Source of the DNA: Marivirga arenosa
Lineage (GTDB): Bacteria; Bacteroidota; Bacteroidia; Cytophagales; Cyclobacteriaceae
Direction: 5' to 3'
Assembly (NCBI RefSeq): GCF_030503895.2
Contig: NZ_CP129970.2
Location: forward strand, 2,775,001-2,839,000
Length of the DNA stretch: 64,000 nucleotides
A program made the position numbers and the translations under genes. Shown here one piece after another: positions 35,246 through 45,300 of this stretch. Positions within the stretch are counted from its first letter, which is position 1. Each line of letters starts with the position of its first letter. A model generated the notes under the pieces. It searched no databases. It was not told the DNA's origin and saw nothing but the letters and a program-made list of their open reading frames with translations.

Positions 35246-36076
35246 ATGAATAGACAGGATATAGAAATATCGGATTTGAGGCGCATAACTGAGTTGGTGA
35301 AAGAACAGTACAGATATGATTTCACCAATTATGCCATGTCCTCATTTCGAAGAAGGATACTCAGAATTATGGAGCTCTATAAATTTGGGTCTGCAGATTT
35401 GTTAATCAAAAGACTAAAAGATGATAGATCCTTTTTCGATGAATTTATTGCTGAGATCACAGTAAATGTGACTGAGATGTTCCGAGATCCTCCATTTTGG
35501 AGAGAATTACGTGATAACGTAATTCCCAATATACTATTAAATCATAACACTATTAGTATATGGCACGCTGGCTGCTCCTCTGGTGAAGAAGTTTTTTCTA
35601 TGGCCATTTTACTAAAGGAAATGGGTATTTTACATAAAGCAAAAATTATTGCAACCGATATTGATAAAGTAATACTGGAAAAAGCTAAAAAAGGTCATTA
35701 CTCCATGAAAAATATGGAGCTAAATGAAAAAAACTATATCCGATTCGAAGGGAAGAATAATTTCAAAGATTATTTCAAGGAAGAAAACGGTAAAGCCGTA
35801 ATGGATAAATCACTTATAGAAAATGTATCTTTTAGGGAACATGATTTAGTTCAAGGTGTGGTTTTCAATAAATTTGACTTAATTCTTTGTAGAAATGTGA
35901 TGATTTACTTCAATCAAAACCTGCAAAATGAAGTATTAAAGAAACATCATGAAAGCTTATTTAAATATGGCTATTTGGTCATTGGCTCTAAAGAATCTTT
36001 AATATGGTGTGAAATTGCCAATAAGTTTATCGTAGTTAATAACGAAGAAAAAATTTATAAGAAAATTAAAGACTGA
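35246..36076 (+). CDS. cheR: CheR-type protein-glutamate methyltransferase
   Basis: 276 residues: an N-terminal helical domain (about 5-75, LVKEQYRYDFTNYAMSSFRRRI), then the SAM-binding domain with TVNVTEMFRDP (72-82), HAGCSSGEE (107-115) and LILCRNVMIYF. CheR methylates glutamates on chemoreceptor coiled coils. No receptor, CheA or CheW gene is in the window. The gene leads a cluster with CheB and a PP2C sensor cascade, so the substrate may be the coiled coil of the 37738 protein or a distant receptor. Spacer to cheB is 22 bp. Confidence 0.92.
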   Translation: MNRQDIEISDLRRITELVKEQYRYDFTNYAMSSFRRRILRIMELYKFGSADLLIKRLKDDRSFFDEFIAEITVNVTEMFRDPPFWRELRDNVIPNILLNHNTISIWHAGCSSGEEVFSMAILLKEMGILHKAKIIATDIDKVILEKAKKGHYSMKNMELNEKNYIRFEGKNNFKDYFKEENGKAVMDKSLIENVSFREHDLVQGVVFNKFDLILCRNVMIYFNQNLQNEVLKKHHESLFKYGYLVIGSKESLIWCEIANKFIVVNNEEKIYKKIKD

Positions 36077-36098
36077 GGTCTGTACAAAAAAGTACTCA

Positions 36099-36692
36099 AT
36101 GGCTCGATTTAATCTCGATAATAAATATAAGGCTATAGTAATCGGTGGATCTGCAGGTAGTTTTCAAGGGATAACTCAAATACTATCTTCAATTCCTGCT
36201 GATTTCAGCTTACCTATTATCCTATGTTTGCACAGACTAAAACATGTGCGAAATGGGTTTGTTGAGGCATTATCTATTAAAAGTATTAAGCCAGTTGTTG
36301 AGCCATATGATAAGGAAAACATTAAAAGAGGGAAGGTATATTTAGCACCGGCTAACTATCACTTATCCGTTGAGTTAGGAAACTCTTTTGCTTTATCGAC
36401 CGAAGAAATGTTTAATAATTCAAGACCTGCAATTGATATTACTTTAGAGACTGCAGCCTATAATTATAGAGATAAATTAATCGGTATTTTGCTATCTGGA
36501 GCAAATAAAGATGGAGCTTTAGGAATGAAAAGAATAAAAGACCGAAAAGGTTTGACCATTATCCAAGATCCTGAAGAATGTATGATTGATACTATGCCAA
36601 CAGCAGCAAAAAAGATTACAGAAATAGATTATGTTTTAAAAGTCCAAGAGATCGTTCAATTCCTTAAAGAATTGGACAAAATGTATAAATGA
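36099..36692 (+). CDS. CheB-type methylesterase domain protein without receiver domain
   Basis: 197 residues corresponding to the catalytic domain only. The triad is S18 (GGSAGS), H45 (LCLHRLKH) and D138 (SGANKDGA); NSRPAIDITLETAA is the usual substrate-side motif. Classical CheB has an N-terminal receiver controlled by CheA; its absence means activity here is not gated by phosphorylation of the same chain. It would remove methyl groups added by the neighbouring CheR, or deamidate glutamines. Confidence 0.92.
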   Translation: MARFNLDNKYKAIVIGGSAGSFQGITQILSSIPADFSLPIILCLHRLKHVRNGFVEALSIKSIKPVVEPYDKENIKRGKVYLAPANYHLSVELGNSFALSTEEMFNNSRPAIDITLETAAYNYRDKLIGILLSGANKDGALGMKRIKDRKGLTIIQDPEECMIDTMPTAAKKITEIDYVLKVQEIVQFLKELDKMYK

Positions 36693-36741
36693 TTTTTAAT
36701 TTATTGCCTTAAAAGCAATACAATTATATATATTTGGTAAT

Positions 36742-36759
36742 GTTTGTTTTTTAACAAAC
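36742..36759 (+). terminator. Possible weak hairpin after the cheR-cheB pair
   Basis: GTTTGTT / AACAAAC stem with a TTTT loop, 50 bp after the cheB stop. AT-rich and without a following T-run, so weak. Confidence 0.35.
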
Positions 36760-36884
36760 GTAATTTATTTAGAATTCAACAATTTGAAAAAGTTGATTGT
36801 AAGATGTAGTTACTTTCTGATGATAGTTTAATAATTAGATTTCAGAAAATAATGTTACATTTTCATTAACAGAGTTGTGATTAT

Positions 36885-37709
36885 ATGAAAGCATTATATA
36901 GAAATTTAGCGCTTATTACTTCTTTACTTTTTACCCTGAGCATCATAGGGTTAGCTTACTATCTGTTTATTTTTCCTGAAAGAATAGCAAATGTTACGCA
37001 TTTAATCAGTTTAGATGAGGTATCAGAAATGAAGCCAATACTGAATGAGTTGTATTTATTTGCTGGTGTTTCAGTTTTACTGGGATTTTTAGCTATTTTA
37101 CTTCACTTATTCAATAAAAGCTCTGATAATGACAATAATGTAGTCTACATTGAGAAATTTAAAGAGAAGAAGGAAAACAAGAAGAATGAGCAATCACAAG
37201 ATGATGATTCCAATATTGATGATGATTTAAAAGAAATCAATGCTACCCTCAAGAAGATTTCTGATGTTAAAGCCAAAGCCGAAAAGCTATTATCTCATTT
37301 AGCAGATGAATTGGAAGCGAGTCAAGCGGCCATTTATTTAGCAGATAAACTGGATGGTAAAAATGTAATCAAATTATTTGCTGCATATGCTTTCGTGTTA
37401 CCTGAAAGTCAAACAGTATCATACGAATTTGGTGAAGGCCTTGCAGGTCAAGTAGCTAAAGAACAAAAATTAATTAATATTACAGATATTCCGAAAGGCT
37501 ACATCAAGATATTATCTGGTTTGGGAGAATCTAATCCTGCTCATCTTATTTTATGTCCTATCATGAAGGATGATAAATTATTAGGTGTTGCTGAAATAGC
37601 TTCTTTCAAAGCTTTTAACAATACTCAAGAAGTTTTAGTGGAAAGATCTTTAGCATTGCTTGCAAATGATTTAGATAAAGCTAAACCAAAAGAAACAGAG
37701 GAAAAATAA
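36885..37709 (+). CDS. Two-helix membrane protein with cytoplasmic GAF domain
   Basis: 274 residues. Membrane helices at about 8-30 and 55-78, a charged linker and coiled coil (about 90-140, LKEINATLKKISDVKAKAEKLL), then a GAF domain to about 268 (QAAIYLADKLDGKNVIKLFAAYAF, GEGLAGQVAKEQ, ILCPIMKDDKLLGVAEIAS). The GAF closely parallels the one in the next gene (AEGLVGQSAIEQ, LIVPLITDEKVYGVLEFAG), indicating duplication. No output domain. It probably feeds the adjacent phosphatase, 28 bp downstream, by dimerising with its GAF; this is inference. Confidence 0.75.
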   Translation: MKALYRNLALITSLLFTLSIIGLAYYLFIFPERIANVTHLISLDEVSEMKPILNELYLFAGVSVLLGFLAILLHLFNKSSDNDNNVVYIEKFKEKKENKKNEQSQDDDSNIDDDLKEINATLKKISDVKAKAEKLLSHLADELEASQAAIYLADKLDGKNVIKLFAAYAFVLPESQTVSYEFGEGLAGQVAKEQKLINITDIPKGYIKILSGLGESNPAHLILCPIMKDDKLLGVAEIASFKAFNNTQEVLVERSLALLANDLDKAKPKETEEK

Positions 37710-37737
37710 TTCATTTTTTAGTATCAAAGAATTCAAT

Positions 37738-40700
37738 ATGTTTAAAAACATAAAAATCGGGACTAAAATTACTGCAATTCTACTTTTTGTGGTATTAGTG
37801 AGTGTTATCACGGTTAGTTTTATTACCTATAACATGAATCGAGATTCAATCGAAAAATTGAATTTTGATAAATTAATGTCTCATACTAATCAGAAGGCTG
37901 ATAAGATTGATAATATATTTGAAGGGATTCAAAATAATGCCAATCACATATCAGGTTTGATTTCAATTCAAAGCGGGGTTAGAAAATATCAGGAAGAAGA
38001 CACAACCTTAAATGTTGATAGCCTTCAATCAGCAATATTATATGAAATAGAAACTGATATCAGATCATTTGTTGAAAATTACTCTATTGATGCAGTAATG
38101 ATTACTGATTTAAGTGGTGATATTATTTTCAATTCTAATAACTCTATTGAACAACTTAATACAGGTTCAAACATTAAGGATTTAAATGAATCATTCTACA
38201 AACTAGCTATTAATTCAGCTACTTTTAATACTCCTGAAAATTTCGGTGATACAGAGTATGTTTTATATGGTATGCCATTAATTGATGATTATAATAGTCC
38301 TGCAGGATTATTAATAATGGCAAAGAAAATGGAATCCATTTATGAAATAGTGAATTCTAATCAAACCAATTTCAAATCATTTGAGAGCATCCTAACTGCT
38401 CAAGAAGATAACAAAGCGCTTTATTTATCTAAACTAAAGCATAAAAATGACAGTTTAGCTCCATCATTTGTAATGCTAAAGGATAATAATTCTGTTGGAG
38501 TTCAAAAGGCAGCACTGGGTCAGAAAGGATATTCGAAAGATGTTAATTATATGGATGAGGATGTCCTTTCTGCCTGGACTTCAATTCCAACAGTGGGGTG
38601 GGGGATTTCATCCTTTATTACGCAGGAGGAGGTCAATAAGCAATTATCTGGCTTAATAAGCAAATTTGTATATACTGGAATTATCATTCTCATATTATCA
38701 CTTATTATTTCAGTTATTTTCTCAAGAGTTTTATTAAACCCTATTTTATCATTAAAAGAAACTTTAAAACTATTAGGAAAAGGTATACTTCCGAATAATG
38801 TACCTAAAAATTCAGATGATGAAATTGGTGAAATGGCTACCATTTTAGATGGTTATGTTTCATCATTAAAGAATACTGCAAATTTTGCAAAGCAAATTGG
38901 AGAAGGTGATTTTAAAGCTGACTTCAAACCTATATCTGAGGAAGATACATTAGGTAATTCATTAATTAACATGCGTAACTCTATTCAGGAAGCTGAAATT
39001 AGAGATAAGGAACGTAACTGGATTGTTACCGGTGTTGCTGAAATTGGCGAAATCCTAAGAAGTAATGATGATTTAGAGCAGCTTGGTGACGAAATTTTGA
39101 TGTATGTTACTAAGAAGATTGATGCTATTCAAGGTGCATTTTATGTGCTTAATGATGATGATTCAGATAATCATTTCCTTGAAATGAAATCAAGCTACGC
39201 TTACAATAAAAAGAAATATCTAAAGGCTCAATTCAAATTTGCCGAAGGACTTGTAGGGCAATCAGCTATTGAACAAGATACATTATTAAGAACTGAAATT
39301 CCTTATGACTATATAAGTGTTACTTCAGGTTTGCTAGGGGATAAAAGACCAAGCTGTATACTAATTGTACCATTAATTACAGATGAAAAAGTATATGGTG
39401 TTTTAGAATTTGCTGGATTCCATAGATTCGATTCTAGTCAAATAAAGTTTGTTGAAGAAATTAGTTTGATTATTGCCAGAACGGTATTCAACATAAAAGT
39501 AAATGAAAGAACGCGTAAATTATTGGCTGAGTCTCAAACCATGAGTCAGGAGCTTCAAGAACAACAAGAAGTTTTAAGACAAAACGCAGAAGAGATGGAA
39601 GCTACTCAAGAAGAGTTGAAGCGTACTAACCAAAGGTTAGAGGATCAGATCGAAGAGGTAAATAGAACTCAGAAACGTATGCAGTTGCTTCTTGAAAATG
39701 CTTCTGAGGTTATTACAATTTATGAAAAGGACGGTACGGTTCGATATATTTCTCCTTCAGTAGAGAAGATTTTAGGATACAAACAGGAAGATATTATCGA
39801 TACCACGGAGCTTGATAAAGTTCATCCAGATTCTAAAGATGAAGTACATCAGCAATTCTTGCATTTGGTTGATAATCCTGATGAATCAATCACTATGCAG
39901 CATCAGTATTTAAACAGTGATAATGAATATGTATGGGTAGAGGTTACAGGAACTAATCAATTAGAAGACCCTGCCATCCAAGGTATTATATTCAATACCA
40001 GAGATATTACTGAAAGAAGAAGGGCTGAGCAGGAAGAGCGCATGAGAAGTAAAATGCAGGCGCTTTCTGAAAACTCAATAGATTTAATTACCAGAATTGA
40101 TAATGAAGGTAAGTTCTTCTATGTGAACCCGATGATTGAACGTTATACAGGTAAAAGGCCTGATGAAGTAATTCAAAAGGGATTGCATGAAGCTGATATT
40201 GAGCCGAAAATCGTTGAGGCTTGGGCTGAATTACTAAATAGAGTTAGAGAAGAAAACGAAAAAGTAACTGAAGAGGTAGATTTCCCTTCTGAAATGGGAG
40301 ATAGGGTCATGCAGGTAAATGCTATTCCTGAATATGACGAAGAGAAAGTATTAGAGTCTGTATTAGTAGTTTCTCATGATATTACAGATCGTAAAGCCAT
40401 TGAATTAGAAATTGCTTCTAAGAATAAAAAGATTACGGAATCTATCAATTATGCGAAGAGGATTCAAGGTGCAATCTTGCCTAACAATCAAGTGATTAGA
40501 CAACAGCTACCTGATTCATTTATCCTGTATAAAGCTAAGGATGTGGTAAGTGGTGACTTCCCATGGTACATAGAGGTAGATGATGTAATTTACATAGCAG
40601 CTGTGGATTGTACAGGACACGGTGTGCCGGGTGCCTTAATATCATTAATTGGATACTTCTTGTTAAATGATATTGTTCGCTCTCAAAAAATCACTGATCC

Positions 40701-41187
40701 TGGTGTGATTTTAGATAAGTTAGATGCAGGAGTTACATCAACTTTAAGACAGGATAGAGATGATTCCACTACAAAAGATGGTATGGATATCGCATTCTGT
40801 AAAATAGATAAGAAGAAAAATCAAATTGAATACTCCGGAGCTCATAGGCCTTTATATTATTTACATGCCAATGGTGAGTTAGATGAAATTAAAGGTAATA
40901 AATTCCCAATTGGTGGTGGTATTTATCGTAACCAAACCAATTTTGATAATCATAAGATTAAGTATAAAACAGGAGATTCAATTTATTTCTGTTCAGATGG
41001 ATTCCCAGATCAATTTGGTGGGCCACAAAATAGAAAATTTGGACCTAAGCGTTTGAGAAAGACTATAGTCGATAATCATGGTAAAAACATGGATGAAATG
41101 CATGTAATATTTGATGAAGCTTGGGAAAACTGGAAAGCTGATTATAAACAGACAGATGATGTGTTGTTAATCGGTATTAGATTTTAA
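37738..41187 (+). CDS. Membrane sensor serine phosphatase: Cache-like, HAMP, GAF, PAS-PAS, SpoIIE/PP2C (SiaA-like)
   Basis: 1149 residues. Helix 1 (about 11-30), a 275-residue periplasmic sensor region (Cache-like pattern AVMITDLSGDIIFNSN), helix 2 (about 311-332), HAMP (333-385), GAF (about 445-585), a coiled coil (595-650, QNAEEMEATQEELKRTNQRL), two PAS domains (about 650-760 and 770-885), then a SpoIIE-type PP2C phosphatase from about 925. Metal-binding aspartates D940 (SGDF), D957 (VDCTGHGVPG), D1087 (CSDGFPDQFG) and D1141 (QTDDVLLIG) are intact, so it should be active. With the two following genes it matches SiaA-SiaB-SiaC of Pseudomonas, where SiaA dephosphorylates SiaC. The GAF and PAS insertions are additions to that model. 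Confidence 0.88.
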   Translation: MFKNIKIGTKITAILLFVVLVSVITVSFITYNMNRDSIEKLNFDKLMSHTNQKADKIDNIFEGIQNNANHISGLISIQSGVRKYQEEDTTLNVDSLQSAILYEIETDIRSFVENYSIDAVMITDLSGDIIFNSNNSIEQLNTGSNIKDLNESFYKLAINSATFNTPENFGDTEYVLYGMPLIDDYNSPAGLLIMAKKMESIYEIVNSNQTNFKSFESILTAQEDNKALYLSKLKHKNDSLAPSFVMLKDNNSVGVQKAALGQKGYSKDVNYMDEDVLSAWTSIPTVGWGISSFITQEEVNKQLSGLISKFVYTGIIILILSLIISVIFSRVLLNPILSLKETLKLLGKGILPNNVPKNSDDEIGEMATILDGYVSSLKNTANFAKQIGEGDFKADFKPISEEDTLGNSLINMRNSIQEAEIRDKERNWIVTGVAEIGEILRSNDDLEQLGDEILMYVTKKIDAIQGAFYVLNDDDSDNHFLEMKSSYAYNKKKYLKAQFKFAEGLVGQSAIEQDTLLRTEIPYDYISVTSGLLGDKRPSCILIVPLITDEKVYGVLEFAGFHRFDSSQIKFVEEISLIIARTVFNIKVNERTRKLLAESQTMSQELQEQQEVLRQNAEEMEATQEELKRTNQRLEDQIEEVNRTQKRMQLLLENASEVITIYEKDGTVRYISPSVEKILGYKQEDIIDTTELDKVHPDSKDEVHQQFLHLVDNPDESITMQHQYLNSDNEYVWVEVTGTNQLEDPAIQGIIFNTRDITERRRAEQEERMRSKMQALSENSIDLITRIDNEGKFFYVNPMIERYTGKRPDEVIQKGLHEADIEPKIVEAWAELLNRVREENEKVTEEVDFPSEMGDRVMQVNAIPEYDEEKVLESVLVVSHDITDRKAIELEIASKNKKITESINYAKRIQGAILPNNQVIRQQLPDSFILYKAKDVVSGDFPWYIEVDDVIYIAAVDCTGHGVPGALISLIGYFLLNDIVRSQKITDPGVILDKLDAGVTSTLRQDRDDSTTKDGMDIAFCKIDKKKNQIEYSGAHRPLYYLHANGELDEIKGNKFPIGGGIYRNQTNFDNHKIKYKTGDSIYFCSDGFPDQFGGPQNRKFGPKRLRKTIVDNHGKNMDEMHVIFDEAWENWKADYKQTDDVLLIGIRF

Positions 41188-41281
41188 CTAGTAAAAGTTT
41201 AATTATTAATAAAATTATTTAATTTAAGGCTTGAAATAAATTTAGCTGTTATTTAAATCGGCTTTTTAACCTATTAACAAC

Positions 41282-41824
41282 ATGAAGTATATATACGACC
41301 TACATAAAACCATGCTGTCTAGAAACCTTATTTTGGTATATGAGGGTGAGTTCACCCAGGAAATTACCAAGTCAGTTTTGGCAATGGCAGAAAGAAACAT
41401 GGATTCTATGGGTGAGGAGTCTAGCATTAAACGGAAAGTATTTAATGTAATGGTAGAGTGTTTACAAAATATTGTAAAACATTCTGATGATTTTAATCCA
41501 CTTTCAGCAAAAAGAAATGCTGCAATTTTTATTATTGGTAAAGAAGACGATAGATATGTAGTGACTAGTGGTAATCCAGTTGATAAGGAAACAGCAGATT
41601 CTCTGAAAGAGAGAATTGATAGCATAAATAAACTAGATAAAGATGGATTAAAGGCTATGTATAAGGATATTATTAAATCAAATAGCTTATCCGATAAAGG
41701 TGGTGCTGGCTTAGGATTTGTTGATATGGCGCGTAAGTCTGGTCAAAAATTAGAATATGATTTTGAAGACATGGGAGAAGGATTTTATTTCTTTTCTTTA
41801 ACCACTACGATTTTGAGATTTTAA
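41282..41824 (+). CDS. SiaB-family protein kinase
   Basis: 180 residues, a GHKL-fold kinase of the SiaB/DUF6272 group. N-box VECLQNIVKHS (58-68) and a glycine-rich G-box DKGGAGLGFVDMARKSG (138-154) indicate ATP binding. In Pseudomonas SiaB phosphorylates SiaC on a threonine, opposing the SiaA phosphatase. Position between a SiaA-like and a SiaC-like gene makes the assignment firm as family, while activity is inferred. It is 94 bp after the phosphatase gene and 47 bp before the siaC-like gene. Confidence 0.85.
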   Translation: MKYIYDLHKTMLSRNLILVYEGEFTQEITKSVLAMAERNMDSMGEESSIKRKVFNVMVECLQNIVKHSDDFNPLSAKRNAAIFIIGKEDDRYVVTSGNPVDKETADSLKERIDSINKLDKDGLKAMYKDIIKSNSLSDKGGAGLGFVDMARKSGQKLEYDFEDMGEGFYFFSLTTTILRF

Positions 41825-41871
41825 AATCTAAATTTTAGTTTAACTTTAAATTATAAAATATAAAATTAAAT

Positions 41872-42234
41872 ATGGAAATCATTAACCTAGAAGGAACAGA
41901 AGATACCCCCAAAATATTATTAGATAAAGGAAATGGTATATTTGAAATTTCAGGACGCTCTTTACCTGAAGATTCAGCTGAGTTTTATCAACCAATACTA
42001 GATTGGATTTCTGCTTACGGAGAAGATCCTAATCCTGAAACTTTATTTACTTTTAAACTAGAATATTTTAATACGGCTTCTTCAAAATTAATTTTGGATG
42101 TGCTTTCATCTCTAGAGGATATTGATGGGGTTACTATTGATTGGTATTTCCATGAAGATGATGAAGATATGGAAGAAGCAGGAGAGGAATTTTCAGAATT
42201 GGTTGAAATTCCATTCGAATTTAAAACGTATTAA
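41872..42234 (+). CDS. SiaC-family regulatory phosphoprotein (DUF1987)
   Basis: 120 residues, acidic. The core EYFNTASSKLILDVL contains T68, the same position as the regulatory threonine T68 of Pseudomonas SiaC. Unphosphorylated SiaC there activates the diguanylate cyclase SiaD. No GGDEF-domain gene lies in this window, so the effector here must be distant or of another type. The N-terminus (IINLEGTEDTPKILLDKGNGIFEISGRSLPED) is typical of the family. A strong terminator follows after 25 bp. Confidence 0.88.
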   Translation: MEIINLEGTEDTPKILLDKGNGIFEISGRSLPEDSAEFYQPILDWISAYGEDPNPETLFTFKLEYFNTASSKLILDVLSSLEDIDGVTIDWYFHEDDEDMEEAGEEFSELVEIPFEFKTY

Positions 42235-42259
42235 TTCTAGATAAATTTATTTATCATTT

Positions 42260-42293
42260 ATAGGCCATAGATAAGAATGGCCTATTGTTTTTT
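42260..42293 (+). terminator. Strong terminator after the siaC-like gene
   Basis: ATAGGCCAT / ATGGCCTAT perfect 9-bp stem with an 8-base loop followed by TGTTTTTTA. It separates the phosphatase-kinase-phosphoprotein unit from the transporter gene 30 bp further on. Confidence 0.85.
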
Positions 42294-42323
42294 ATCAATA
42301 ATTAGTAAAAACCGTCTTTTTAT

Positions 42324-45300
42324 ATGAGTGAAGAGATACTCAAAGCCTTAACTCAACTATTTGGAATTATCACCAAGCAGGATGGAGGGGTAACCGAAAA
42401 AGAAAGAAATTTTGTTATCGGTTTCTTCCAGCAAGAGCTCGACCAAGACTCTATTAAAGAATATTTAGAGCTTTACGATAAGTTAGTAGGCTGGGGTGTT
42501 GAACCTGAAAAAGAGGAAGAAGATGGAAAAGCTAAAAAGAAAAAACTCACCTCAGTAAGAGACTCTGTTCGTACTCTTGCAATCTGTAAAAAGATCAATA
42601 AAACTCTAACCCAAAAGCAGAAAGTTGTTGTACTTATAAAGCTTTTGGAAATGGTTTCTGCTGACAAAAACTTTACTCCTCAAAGAATGGAAATCATTGA
42701 TACGGTTTCCAATGTCTTTAACATTGTTAAAGATGAGTTTAAGCTAATTGAAAGTTTTGTAATCAAGTCTGATTCAAAAGAACTTGTTCAATTTGAGGAT
42801 ATCTTAGCTGTTAATAATGATACTCCGGCTGAAGATGCACTTCATGTTCATGCTGATATAGACGGAGAGATACTATTCTTGAATGTTAGAAGTGTCGATA
42901 TGTATTTTGTAAAATACACTGGCACTGAAGAAATAAATTTAAATGGTTTTATCATGAAAACAGATTCTGTTTATCTGTTTTCTCATGGTAGTACTATTAA
43001 AACACCTAAAGGTGCAGCCTTATACTATTCTGAATTAATTCGAAAGTTCTTATCCGATGCTGAACAGGTTAATTTATCTTTTAATGCAGAAGATATTGTG
43101 CTTCAGTTTCCAAATGGGGAACTAGGATTAAGAAACGTTAATGTTTTTGAAGGGCCTGGAGAATTAGTCGGAATAATGGGAGCTTCAGGAGCTGGTAAGA
43201 CCACTCTAATGAATGTGTTGGCTGGAATTCATCCTCCAACTAGCGGCCATATTAAAATTAACGGTTTAGATCTAAATGAAGATAAAGAGGAGCTTCAAGG
43301 GATCATAGGATATGTATCTCAGGATGATTTACTAATTGAAGAGCTTACAGTTTACCAGAACTTGTATTATAATGCTAAGCTTTGCTTTGCTAATATGTCT
43401 GAAGAAGATATTCATCAAAGAGTGATGGATACTTTAGAGAATCTTGGACTGGAACAAAGAAAAGATTTAAGAGTAGGAGGAGTTTTAGATAAAACTATTT
43501 CTGGTGGACAAAGGAAAAGACTAAATATTGCACTGGAGCTAATTAGAGAGCCTGCCGTAATGTTTGTGGATGAACCAACTTCAGGTTTGTCATCAAGAGA
43601 TTCAGAAAATGTAATTGATTTACTGAAAGAGTTAACCTTGAAAGGTAAACTTATATTTGTAGTAATCCACCAACCATCATCTGACATTTATAAAATGTTT
43701 GATAAGATGGTTATAATGGATACAGGAGGTTACCAGATATTCTATGGACATCCAGTTGAAGCCGTAACCTATTTTAAGAAAACAACTAATCAAGTTGATG
43801 CGGATAGGGGAGTATGTCCAACATGTGGTAATGTTAACCCGGAACAAATTTTTAATATAGTTGAGGCGAAAGTTGTAGATGAATATGGTCAGCTAACCAA
43901 TAAAAGAAAAGTTAATCCAACTCAGTGGAGAGAATTTTATCATGATCATTTTGATCATAAACCAGTTAAAGAAGAAGAAAAAGCCCCACCATCTACTTTA
44001 GCTATTCCTAATAAATTAAAGCAAACTGTAATTTTCACGGTTCGGGATACGCTTTCTAAATTAAGCAATAAACAGTATTTATTTATTAACTTATTAGAAG
44101 CTCCATTTCTTGCTCTATTACTTGCATTCATTATTAAATACAGAAGTGCACCTACAGGGGATGATTATATCTACAGATTTAATGATAATTTACCTGCATT
44201 TTTATTGATGAGTATCATTGTGGCCTTATTTATGGGGCTAACAGTTAGTGCGGAAGAGATTATTAGGGATAGAAAAATTCTTAAACGTGAGTCATTCTTG
44301 AATTTAAGCTGGAATAGCTATTTGCTATCTAAAATCACCATTTTATTTACGTTATCAGCTATTCAAACTTTAACTTATGTTATAATAGGTGTGTTAGTAC
44401 TGGAAATACGAGACGCCACCATTAGTATGTGGGCTATTTTATTTACCACCTCATGCTTTGCCAATGTTTTAGGTCTGAACGTAAGTGCAGCATTTAAATC
44501 AGCTGTTACAGTCTACATCCTAATTCCTTTATTATTAATACCTCAAATGATTTTGAGTGGTTTATTATTTAGTTTTGATAAGCTAAATGATTTCATAAGT
44601 ACAAAAGGTAAGGTGCCTATTGTAGCTGATTTAATGACGTCAAGATGGGCATATGAAGCGTTAGCGGTTGACATGTTTAAAAATAATGGATATCAGGAAT
44701 ATTTTTATGATATCGAGTCTGATGAAAAGACGGCTGATTTTAAATCTTCTTTCTTAACTAAAAAAATCAGGGAAAAACTTAGAGTGATTGAAAATAATCT
44801 TGGTTCTGATGAAATAAAAGCGAAGGAAGAGACAGAAAATGCAATTGAGATTATCTATAATGCAATCAATAAAGAGCCTTTCAAAGGTAGTTTAGAAGGC
44901 AAGGACTTAGAGCAATTGCTAAATCCAGAATCTATCAATAAGGAGAAAATATCAATGATCAGTAGCTATACCGATGAATTGAGAGATCATTATATAAATG
45001 AATTTAATTTAGCAGTTAAAAAGAAAGAGACCTTACAATTCCATTTAGAAAATGATTCAGCTTATCAGTTTAATCTAAATGAAGCTAAAGATCTATATTT
45101 TAATGAAAGTTTATCTGATTTAGTAAGAAACCTCACAGTTGAGGATAGGGTTATTGAATTTAAAGGTGAATTGATTCAACAGATTGATCCTGTTTTCAAT
45201 ACACCGGAAAAACCCAATAATCCATTAAATTATAGGACACATTTCTTTGCTCCTGAAAAGTATTTTGCAGGGATTTACATGGATACTTTTTATTTTAACA

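Noticed and set aside
37738-41187. Calling the large sensor protein a chemoreceptor because CheR and CheB are adjacent
   Set aside because: It has HAMP and a periplasmic sensor but lacks the receptor signalling tip; it ends in a SpoIIE phosphatase with all metal-binding aspartates.
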